Part shown: positions 28,201 to 40,200 of the stretch, in pieces | Layout of the letters: every line of letters starts with the position of its first letter | How positions within the stretch are numbered: the first letter of the stretch is position 1 | NCBI RefSeq assembly: GCF_024868665.1 | Contig: NC_079898.1 | Location: 15,112,358-15,176,357, forward strand | From: Triplophysa rosa | Lineage: Eukaryota > Chordata > Actinopteri > Cypriniformes > Nemacheilidae | DNA length: 64,000 bases | Direction: 5' to 3' | Program-made: the position numbers and the translations under genes | Notes under the pieces: generated by a model | The model's database searches: none | What the model saw: only the letters and a program-made list of their open reading frames with translations | Told to the model about the DNA's origin: nothing

Positions 28201-31200
28201 AGCATTTTCTACTGCATGTACAAGCCCAGTGTAAGACAGCAGTTTTACGTGTGGCTTTGAAAGAATACATTTATTTCATCATAAATATTGTCAACAGACA
28301 AATTAATGAGCCCATAATCTACACACAAATCACAAAGTTTGGCATTCTTATCCCTGCTATAGGAAACTGCTACAAAGGCTTAGTGTGCCTTAAAGGGACA
28401 ATTCACCCAAAAATGAAAATTCTGTCATCATTTACTCACCTTTAAATTTCTTTATTCTGCTGAACACAAAGATATTTGAAAGAATGTTAGCAATTTTCAG
28501 TTCTGGGACATCATCCACTACCACAGTAGAAAAAAAATTATTGTATAATTATTGTTCTGGTGAACACAAAATTAGATATTTTGAAGAATTTAGGAAAACA
28601 AACCGTTCTGGGGTAACTTTGACTACCATTTTATTTTTCCTACAATGGTAGTCAGTCAATGATGTCCCAGAACTAAAAATTGCTAACATTCTTCCAAATA
28701 TATTTGTGTTCATCAGAACAAATACAGGTATGAAATTACATGAAGGAGAGTAAAGTATGACAGAATTTAAATGTTTGGGTGAACTAGCTCTTTAACATTG
28801 GACAACCTAAATTTCTCTCTGAACTTACTTCAAATAAAAATGTGGCGGAATGCGTTTTATGACATAATCCTTTTTGCTTCTTACAAGCACTGTTTGTGAG
28901 AGAGACTATGTCGAGCACATTCGGCCATGTTAAGTGTTTTTCCTGTTAAGCTTTTTGGAATGTCCCTTAGGGGAGATAATGGGTAAACAAATAAAATCCG
29001 TCCAATGAGACATTATGGAAGAAAGTCCCTGAAGTAGAACAAAATAAGTTGAAGTTGTAGTTCCTGGTGGGTCAGAAGTTGATTGCTGTGGCACTTTCAA
29101 TAGCTAATGCCTCAACCCATTGCATAATCTTAAAAGGAAAGTTCACTCTACCGAAAATACTTCCATCATCTACTCATCCTCGTGTCGCTTCAAACCTGTA
29201 TGACTTTTTCTCATCTGCAGAACACAAAAGATGATATTTTGAAGAACATTGCTAACCGTACAACAGCGGTCCATTTTGACTTCCACTGTATGGACACAAA
29301 ACCACAGAGACATTTTTTTACATATTATCCTTTGTGTTCCACAGAAGAAAGAGTCATATATATGTTTGACATATTTTAACAAGATGGTGGATAAATTATG
29401 AACTTTTTGGATGACCCAAGGGCTGCAGTCACTAATACAAACACATACATGTATAATTTTAAGAATTTTTTTAGATATTAAACATTTATATTTTTATATA
29501 TAATAAATTATATAGAAATATAATAAAAATGAATATATACATGTAAATATTTCTAAAATATATACATGCATGTGTATTTATATACATAATTATTATACAC
29601 AGTACATGCACATATATTATGTAAACAAAAACTTTTATTTTGCAAACCATTAGTTGAGACTTATCCTTATGCAGCCCTAGGATGAACTGTCTCTTTAAGA
29701 TACAGTTATTTAAATAACAAAATAAGATGTTATATTTATTCTAGATATTACCGACTAATACGTGCTCATGAATGAGTAAACTAGTCATCAACAGAGGTTC
29801 ATCTTAATTTTTATAAAACTGATGTGACAACAACAATTTATAAACCGAGAGGCTGCGTGTTGTCCTTGGCCTACATGTTGTCTTTCATTATGATCAAATC
29901 TGCGAGGCAGATAGTGCTCGGACAGCAAGGTTATGTTATGTATTTCACCCAAGAGGTCTCATTTCAGCAGGGAAGCGACATGACAAATATTTTTTGGAAG
30001 CTTCAGCTAGCATTCAGAATCAGAATCAGAATTTGCTTTATTGGCCAAGTGTATTATTTTCAGAGTAAAGCAACACCAGTGGCTTTCTGTACAATTCAAT
30101 CTGTTGTGTTTTATCAGGCTGGTTGTATAAAGGCTCAGGTTAAAAGATCTTGAAGCATTCAATAATGCAGAAGACAAATGCAGAGCTGTTGCCAAATTCG
30201 TGGTTGGTGAAGCACCAGCTCTGTTTTTCAACAGTGTCGCCTAAATCAAGAGAAAACGGAACGTTATGCAGAGTGTAAAAAATTATGCCAAACAAAATCA
30301 GGCATCCTGTCAGAATCAGACCAGCACTCAGCGACATGCCAGCCAACTGCTTCAGCAAAAGGTGAGAAGCTGTCGACTCTAAATTTGCATCGGGCGTCCA
30401 GAGGGCCGTCACTTTGTGCATGGAGAGAAGTGCAAATTGGCTGCCCTGCAGGCCCAGCGTGTCAATCAAGAAGAGATCAGCCGAGATGAGTTCACAGCTC
30501 AAGTCGTCCTTCACCCATCTGCCACACTCGCACATCATGTCCTATGCTAAGGTTTCATTAACAGAAACTGGGGAGTTCTCTAAATATCAATTACAACAAA
30601 GGTTGCATCCAAAACCTCAAGCAAATTCCATCCTGCCATGTATGCCTTTTTGTAGAAAGCAAAAACCGTTCAAGACACACTTTCAAGGCACCACAAAATC
30701 ACATCTAATGATCTAAAACATATTAAAGTAAGCTTTCAACATAACCAAGCAAATATTTAAACGTCTACAATAACTAATAATAATAAACCTACTGCTTTCA
30801 GTAAATTTGCCACATCCATTTATTATTTCCACCAACCTGAAACACACGCAAAGGATTGTGAAAGATACACTTGACACTTTTCTGTCTTTGAAAACCAACC
30901 AGATGAAGTCAAGATGAAGTGACACAGTTGCTGACAGAGGCACCACGCTTCACCGCTTGCACAGATACCCTTTCCAAAAGACTATCTGTAATCTAAAACC
31001 TGAAGCTGTCTTTAAAGATAAAACCACTTGTATTGCATTGCTACAAGAATGACAAAGCAAAAGCGATATAAACCCCTAACAAATCGAATGCAAGATCAAG
31101 ACAGCGTAAAAAGCATCACTTTGGTGATAACAGAAGCTTAAATTAAAGGGAACTATTCCTCTTTAATGAACAACTTCGTTTTCTTGTCTTAACTTTGTGT

Positions 31201-34200
31201 CCTCATTGATCTGGGACAGGTGGTATGACTCACAGCACAGATGTTCACTTGACCATGATAGGGCAATCATTTCAGCGCAAGGTATGTAAATTGGCTAAGC
31301 AAGAAAGGTGTAAGGTACAGGCAGAACCTCTCTGGGTAAAAAAAGGGACAAGAAAGCCTTAGATTTTGCGGTAATGGCAATGAAGATGTATGCAAAGCAC
31401 TTATGGAAGCCAAAGACCTGGCAGAAGCTCAAAACCTGCTTAAAGAAATAGATAAGCAACAAAGCTATTCAAGACACAACGCCTCTTAAAAGCAAACCTG
31501 GCGCGAAATGTAATATCCAAATAAGTGCTTGGTCATTTAAAAGAGTAGAAATCCATGCAAACAAGTCTAACCATGCTGGCCTAATTTACAAACTCTTTTA
31601 CAACACTTAGGACATTCAGCTGGCCTTAGACCAGGGTGTGAGCGCTATGGGCCAGCTAACAGAACTGTGACTTGACCTATATGACCAGTGTTGCGTTTTT
31701 AAAAAAGGGCATCAATGGTCCAGGACAAAAGAAATCTGATTTCTGCTTTTAGCTCAAGAGTGGGGCATAGTCAAAATGATAAAATGAAGTTTCACATGAC
31801 AGCAAAAATGAAACAATTACAATTATTAAATCAGATAGATAAAATATTAGGGAAAGTTTTAGTGTCATCTGTCTTTGAAATGACTGGGGCAATATTCTCT
31901 TAAGAGTCGTTGGTTGAATATGCATGAAAGGTAACATCAGGCCGAAAGACAAGGGACTGCAGTCAGCATTTCCCGAGCACCGTCTGCCTTCCTCTGCATG
32001 TTAATTAGAACGTAATTGATGCTTTTGAGCTTTACAAAACCATGAGAAAAATTACACTGTTGCACTTGATTTAGCTTGAAACAAGAGGAATTTGATTCGG
32101 AGTTGCACGGGTTAAATTATACATTGCCACTTCAAGGCAATTTACTCAATGTTCCACACCAAGTATCTTCTACGTCTAAGTAGCCTAGCACATCTCCATC
32201 TCATTGACGGGGCACTATGGGAAAAAAATGAAAAGCAATTCCTTATTAAGAAAACTTTCAATTTGTAAAGACAGCTGAGGCATTTCAGAGCCACATAAAA
32301 CCTGACAATGTTCTTGCAAGCATTTATTTAGTTCTACATGACTGATTTAAGAGCAGACTCGACAGCGAACTATTTCTGTCAGTCAGATGGATGGTGACAA
32401 GAAGGGCCTTCCTGTGGCTGATTTTAGCTTTTGTGGTTAACTTCAAGTGTTCACGTTGTCTTTTATTAAATCCTGTGAGGCCAGACTAAAGCTGCACTGT
32501 AAAAAAATAACTATAGGATTTACTTAATTTTATGTGTTTTACTTAAGTTTTGCACACAGTTTTTTAAGTACATTTTACTTGATTTTTTGGTAACGTTTTT
32601 TACACAGTTTAAGTAAATGTTACTTTTTTTGTCGAGTTTTTTTTTTTGTGTACTTTAAAAAACAAATTTTTGCGCAAATTTTGTGTGGTTTTTTTCAGTG
32701 TGTGGGCAAATAAGGTGAACCCTCCTGTAAGATGAATGGTTACACTGCTAAATACACCAAAACTTTATCTATTATTACTATACAATACTTAACTATTAGG
32801 CACATTTCAAAGATAGAGGTTATAAAACAGGCCCAGAAAAACCTTCACAAATATTACATGATCTGCCATTTTAATAACATTAAATAAAATTGCTACATTT
32901 CTTTTTTTGCATTTTTCATGTAGCCAGATGCATTTTGAGCATCAAGGACTCAAAAGTAGCTTTGAATCAGCAACATCGCACAATATTTTGTAGACATGAT
33001 GATCCACCACAGGATGCAATTCAAAAACAGAGCTCATTACAATAATATGGCTGCAATGCGATTGGTCCGTTGATGTCTCTGAGAGGTGGCAAAACACCTA
33101 GAAGCACTTGGCTAAGCAAACTGCATCTTCGACACATTCAGGTGTGTATGCGCCCGGTACATGAGTCTCTAAACAACTCTGACTGCCCTCTCCTCATACG
33201 AGGATCTTGGTTTAATCTTTGTGAGCCAAGAAACATGTTACAATACTTCAAGCAAAAGCTGACACAACAGATGTGTTTGGCATAGACACAAAGCAGATGT
33301 TAATTCTTAGGATGTGCGACTGGTTTGAATGAACAACACTCGTTTATGAGAGCAGTTCAATATTATGGTGTATGGTTGTGATTGTAAATTTGGCAATGAC
33401 ACCATCTATGAAGATTTTAGCAAGATGTTGGGCAAAGACTCAAAACACTGGGGATAGGATGAATTAAAAGACGCTAACAAATATCATCATCGTGTCGCTT
33501 TGTACACAAGCGATGAAATAAGGGAATAATCTTTTCCCTAATATTAATATTTAAATGTTTTTGCACATTTTTATGCAGGTCCTTTGAAGTCTTCATATTG
33601 TAGCTTTGGGAGAGCCGCCTTTAGGCTTTAACACTGGGAACAATAAGACACACTTCACTGCATTCGATATTCATCTCTATTTCAAAAGGATGGAAGGGGA
33701 TTATGTTGCTCGTGTGGCCAAATCTTCTAAAAAGCCAGTCAATTATATCCAGATCCAAAAATAGATCCACACTTTAGGATGCTACTCGGCATTCATCACG
33801 TTTACTTCAACAGCAAGATGATTTGAGATAAGAATGTACTCCCATAGGCTATAACAGTCCACGGCCACGCAACACTTTTTCAAACGCTTTCTGGAGAAAT
33901 TGAAGATGCTTTTTGGCTGAACTGATTGATGTGTATTGTAGGGCTGGGAGAAAAAAAAAATATCACAATGAAGATTCAATCAGCTAGCGATTCGAATCGA
34001 TTCACAAACTTCAAAAATAGATCTTTTTAAACGTTACTAAATATAATAACGTGATGTCTTTGGAACAAATAAGGCGGAAGTCAACTGCAAGAGAGGTGCA
34101 GCATCCGGAGTGCACACCTCACCACGCTCAAGCACAGCGGAGCATATAGGAGCAGTGGAGACAAAATACGTTCAGCCCTGTAGGACTAAACTGCAAGATA

Positions 34201-37200
34201 AACAGAATACATTTTTAGGATGGTCTTTCTCTGCATCTGCATCTGTTCTGTGCAGTGAGTGAGTGGCAGGGAGAAACAGCACATTCAATTTACTATACCG
34301 CAGCTGACTTGTCAGTAAATGCAAAATAGTGACTAATATAGACTAACACAATAATATTGGTAAAATAACCGCACTTTTAATGTATGTGTATGATGATTTT
34401 GTTATACGATGTGGCACTGGCAATGCATGGAAGTGATTGTCGTTTAACATACAGAACTAATGAGTCAAGTTTAATTACCATTATGTACTTGTTTTAATGT
34501 CTGACAGCAGAATACATCAATGAGAATGGCTTTACAGGCACTCTGTTGTATTAAAATACAATATGTGTGACAGTTCTAAGAGTAGAAGCCAAAATACCAA
34601 CACTAGTCTGACTCTGAGCGCAAACGTGACGCGATGACATCTTAAATATGCTAATTATTACATCAAGAATCGATTCTAAATCGAATCGTGACCCTAAGAA
34701 TCGATTCTGAATCGAATTGTGAGGGACCAAAGGATTCCCACCCCTAGTACATTGCTCACGTCTGCCATCACAGAACATAGATATTATATTCATAGGCTCC
34801 AGCCCCTCCGCTTGGCATCCTGGAAGATTGCCCAGTGGGAAACTAGGCTTAAAGACAAGCCTGAACTACTGTCTCCATAGATATCTTGAAGAGTGCTTAT
34901 CAACAACAAGAACTCTGTTTTTGTTTTGTCTTCGAGATGATGGAGGGGGAATGATTACACTAAAAGCTATAGCTGATAAAGACAGATTTGTGTTATCAAG
35001 GCACAAGCATGTTAAGTCTTAAAACAGTATGAGAACTAAAGTATAATGATGGAGCGCAGTCGCTTACGTTATTGACCAAGCAATGATTCACCGGTAAATT
35101 ACCCTAAAGTGCAAAATACAGAAATGTATCAAATTGAAAAAGAAATATCCAGGCGCCATTTGGTTCTGCTAACATGTGCCTGCATGGTCAATTGGGCCAC
35201 ATAAATACTGCAGCTAAATATGAATGTAATTCCTCTTCTGAATGTTTAATCCAATCCTGAACAAAGAGTTCACTGAAAACCATATGAACTCAAATGGATT
35301 TGGGGTAAAATCTGTATAGTGTTGACAAAACTAAACAACTAGCTGTTAATCCAAGAACGCTGCTGTACTTGCAGCTGCTTATCGGTTTTTCAGAAACAGT
35401 ACCAGCAGAATCACAAAGGGCTGTACTCTTTTTGGTCGCTCTCCCTCTACCAAAGTTTCTTCATTCAACCCTATAAGGTCAATGTGACCCTAGTCCAAGC
35501 CTGAGAAGTTTCAACGTCGCCTTTGGATAAGTTAAATTCTGCAGGACTTCCAAAACACGTAGGGATATCTGCATTGCATTTTCACTCCCCATAAACATGA
35601 CGCTGAACAAAACAGACAGTGATTGGTTCCTTTACATGCCACTTAGGCAGCCTCTTGGGCGGTCCTTCTTGGCCAATGAAAACTGCATTTGAGCCCCAAC
35701 CATTCTGCCATCAGCCTAAACGTGTGGCTACACAAGACTAATGTGACCCATACGTGGACTATAGAACAATAATATGTCTCCAGTAGGGCTGGGCAAAAAA
35801 ATAAAAAAATGTATTTACGATTAATTGTTTTTTAAAATGCAGTCGATTCGATATAGATTCTCAAAAGCCGTGAATCTATTTTTTTTCTTTCATATTTCCG
35901 CAAGCACTGAACATTCATTAAAGGGGTCATATGGCGGGAATATGTGTTTTTCTGTGTCTTTGGTGTGTTATAAGTTGCCCATGCATATATAAGACACGTA
36001 AAATTACTAAAATTAAAGTGTCGGAACAAAAGATGCATTCTATCAAAAAGCGAATGCGAACCCAGACCTGCCTGAAACGCCTCGTGTAACCACACCCCGA
36101 CGAATGTACATCACTTCGTAACATGATTTGACTTAAGACTGCCCAAATCTAAACGCAAGTGAGGTGGGCGTACTTGTAAATCTCATTGTATCGTCACCGC
36201 CGCAGCCATGTCGCGGAGACGCTGTGTGTTTCTTGCGAAAAGAAAGACTCTTTGTTTGCCACGCCAAAAGATGAGACAACTAAAAACGAATGGTTACATT
36301 TTATTTACAACACTGTTCCAGAAAAGTACAATCCGAATGTTCAAGTTTGTGCAGCGCATTTCACAGATGATTGCTTCATGAACATGGGAGAGATCAAGGC
36401 CGGCAGTGCACGAAAGCTTTGGTTAAAAAGTGGGGCAATTCCAACCATTAAAACTTCGCTGGCGCTTCAGATTCGCAACCTGTAAGTATATTTTTATTGT
36501 AAAAGACTTTGTTACGGACTAACGCAAGTTGAGTTTGTCGTGTGTTTGTGATCTGCAAATGCAGACACGTGCGCAACGTGAAAAAAGACAACATAAGTCC
36601 TAATGATCAGTAATAATGTTCCTACTAGAGGCAACAAATGTCGAGTTTATAATGTCTTTTTATATTTAGTATTTATTTTGGGTTTATTGTCTTTGTTGAG
36701 TCGCGATGAGACGTGGCGTAACACTGGTTGATCAAGAAGGGCCAAAGCGCTCGCGTTATTTATACCATTCCCTGCTGTAATGCGAGCTTGTTTCTATCTC
36801 ACACAAACTCTGTATGATGTATATGGTTGTTTGTTTATAGTCTTTATAACGTCGCCTATAAAAGGTAAAACAGTTAGCTATAGTTTTTAACTATTTAACA
36901 TCTTTTTTTTAAATAAAACCTTACCAATCCTTTACATCCTGCTCAAGTTGCGCTGGCAAAGTTGATGTATCGGCTTGATCATCTTCATTTTCCGTATCAG
37001 ATTCGGGCTCGAATTGATACAAGGAAGTACCGATGACATTTGATCACCTGTCAGTACAATTGCGTGGGAACATGATGTTCCGAATATGGTAAGAGGCGTT
37101 ACATTTCCGTGAAACGCTTGCAGTATTCGACCAATCACTACGCACTGGTTAACTGGCCAATCATCGCACACCTCGCTTTTCAGAGCGATGAGCTTTGTAA

Positions 37201-40200
37201 AAAATCAGCGCGTTTCAGAGAGGCGGGGCAAAGAGGAGATACAAACATGCACGGTATGTGTAAAATACAGTGATTTTGAACCTTAAATCATGTATACACA
37301 TTGCATTCCATCTAAAACAAACGATAAAATTAGTTTAAGCAGTGTCATATGACCTCTTCAAATCTATTATCATAGAGAGTCTAATCGAGAATCAAATCGA
37401 AAGCTTGTGAATCGGAATAGAATCGAAACTTCAGAATCGATACCCAGCCCTAGTATCCAGTCACTAATATTACTTTAGTCAATAACAGCCAGCACCAAAA
37501 TGGCTTCAACTGTCTACATCCATTTAAGACGTCAAAAATACTGAAGTGGTTATCACCTTTGTTCTGGGTCCCTTTCTATATGAAACCCAATAATGTGCAC
37601 AAACACATTTTATTTATCTAGACCTCTATATAAACCTATAAAGCAGCTGACTGTGTCATAAAACTATTCATCACAATTCATATCCACTGTCTGAACCCCC
37701 TTCTAGGACTGAATGACCCTTAACATCAAAAGCTCATTTATTATCAGAAACTTCCAATTAACCGAGCTGTAGGGATACTGCTCTGCATTACTTATATACA
37801 TTTCACACTGGCTCATACATATTTCACAAAAAGATGCATAACTAAAGTGAAGAATACAGAAAGATGACTAGCGCAAAAGCTAATGTATTCTCTGTAATCC
37901 CATGTTCAACAAGAAACGCATTCACCGAAACATTGGGGCTTTGGATAAACGGGCTGGCCATTTTCTCATTATCTCTACATGAATATATTTCTCTAGCCGC
38001 TTTGATGGCTAAGTTTAAAGAAGAAGAAGTATCCGAAGTAGTACGCAAGAATGCATTAAAAACGTTATCAAATCTAACTCCCTTACCAAAGAGACAGGAG
38101 CTGTGGGAGAACTGGACAGGATTTGCTAAATTCCTCAGAGACTTTTATCTCTCCACATATCACAGAACATCATCTCCACTGCCAAATACTTCAATAAAGA
38201 TGTTATGACATGACAACACAATCACCGCCTGTCAAAAGTAATCACTGCAACAATTATAGTGAAATATATAGAAATATAAGAAAAAATTAAATTAGCAAGA
38301 CTTTTATAAGCAGTCTGAATAGAGTTTTTCAAACTACTTATTGAGCAATGAGCATAATTATGAGAAGTTACACTAAAATAGGATCGATGCCACGTCTCAG
38401 CAAAATAAGTTGAAAAAGTTCCCTGAAAGTTATATTTTCTTGCTAATCTGAATGTATAACTTTAAAATCTCATCTCACATAAAGCAAATATTGTCTCTCA
38501 TTTTATCCGTCTTACTCATCGGGAGATTATAAAAACTGGTCCTGATGGTTTGTGCAAGATCAACATTTGTATGCCACTAAAGTCTTGCCCATTTGCTACT
38601 ACAGCATATCTTTGTCTCCTTAAAAAAAACAGGTCTGAGAAAGAGGAATTTCATGGTCATAAACAGAACTCAATGACCTTTGCTCGTATAGGTCACTCAG
38701 TTATTAACTGCTTCCAAAGTTTTAATGCAGAACAGAGGAGGTTCTTCTCTTCTACACTGTCTTTAAAGCCCTTCATAGACACATATACAACCTCATTCCT
38801 GTCAAAGGTCAGGCCATAAAAAACAATGTGCCTCATATATGCTTTCCTGTTCACACCAAGGGCAACAAAATGAGGAATTGCAGTGTAGGGGCATGTGAAT
38901 GCATGTACAATGTGGTAAGATTATAATTTGGCTCAGTATAAAACAAAGCATTGATTCAATCTCTGGAATTAGACTCTGCTGATTCAACAAGATGAGAAAC
39001 ATAATCTTCTCAAATCCGACTGCCAACATAAAAGCAGGCAAAAATATTGAGTTTTTTTAAAGCTCAGCAGGTAGAAGATAAGCAGAAAAAACATCCCGTG
39101 GCAAAATGCTGCAAAAATGTTGCATTTACAAGGCTTGGAAGAGTTTTTGCAGCCAGCACCTCGGGAAAGAGATAAAGCAAAGGAACTCTACAAATATTTA
39201 AAAATACAAATACGTATACGTATAAATACAAATACTCTATAAATACGCCTCAAATTTAAAACCCCTTTCACCCTTTGGCGGGTAAAATGTAACTTCGTAT
39301 ACCAATTTCCGGGAAGTTATTCTTGAGAATACGTATTGGAATGCAGAGACACTAAGACATTTAGCAGAACAATATCAGAAAATTAGAAATTCACAGTCTC
39401 CAGTCAGCGTAAAAATTAGGGCCTGTGCTTCGCTGTCATTGCATGGTATAAATTAATCTGTATGACAGTCATCAAACCCAAAAATCGTCTGTTTGGCACT
39501 GTTATAAAAGGGAATAGAGAATACCCAAGCACACACAGCTTTGGGAGAAATGGACAAATCTGTCATCCAGTTCCCTTTATCCTGATGTTAACAAGCTTTG
39601 ATTTGAGCAAGTGACTGTATAGCAGTATGGCCCCATCACACCGCCACACTATAATCCTGCCAACAGGGGCAGAACAATCAGACTGTCAATAATTGTGTTG
39701 TGGAGCGGATATCAGATCAAACGCATTACTCGGTGGAGATAAAAGCCGTCCGTTTCCCTATCCTGCCTGCATCCAAGGGCAGCCGTGGCTCCAAAACCCA
39801 TCTCACACATTTACAAACACAGAGAATATTCGGACCCTTTCGAGGTACTCGAACCTGTGCACCCCAACTGCTGTCCCGAGGCTGACGTGAGTTCGTATGG
39901 AGCACAAAGATGTGGGAATTCATTTCCTCGCGGAGACACGATCTCTGACATCTGTTTAACATCCATTGCGTAACTAACAGTTTTTGGCAGAAATAAACTG
40001 AGGAAGGACAGTGCAATCTCATTTATGTAAACCGAACGAAAAACCAAACTTTCACTGTGTAATTTTACAGATATAGACACTTAATCCCCCAAAGCTCCAA
40101 AGCAAGGAAGTGGCACCAAACATCAATGTACCAATGAAACAGATTCAGTGCCGTGAGCCATCTGAAATAGTGTTGGCCAGATGTTGTGCCACTTGCTTAT

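Larger units (their letters stand above)
35784..37452. mobile_element. hAT-like MITE split by a TTAA element
   Basis: The outer ends are TAGGGCTGGGCA and ATACCCAGCCCTA. The 8-bp flanks GTCTCCAG (35776-35783) and GTATCCAG (37453-37460) differ at one base, so both ends of a single insertion are present. The native hAT-like part is only about 230 bp. The rest is the later insertion at 35918-37361. Confidence 0.8.

Noticed and set aside
36932..37171. 79-codon minus-strand frame ([16 protein letters not shown]...) shared with 57330-57626
   Set aside because: It is similar in both places only because both lie in copies of the same transposon. It has no protein motif and the frames diverge quickly.
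37864..38208. 114-codon plus-strand frame in galnt2 intron 1
   Set aside because: No recognisable domain, promoter or splice context. AT-rich composition makes chance likely.
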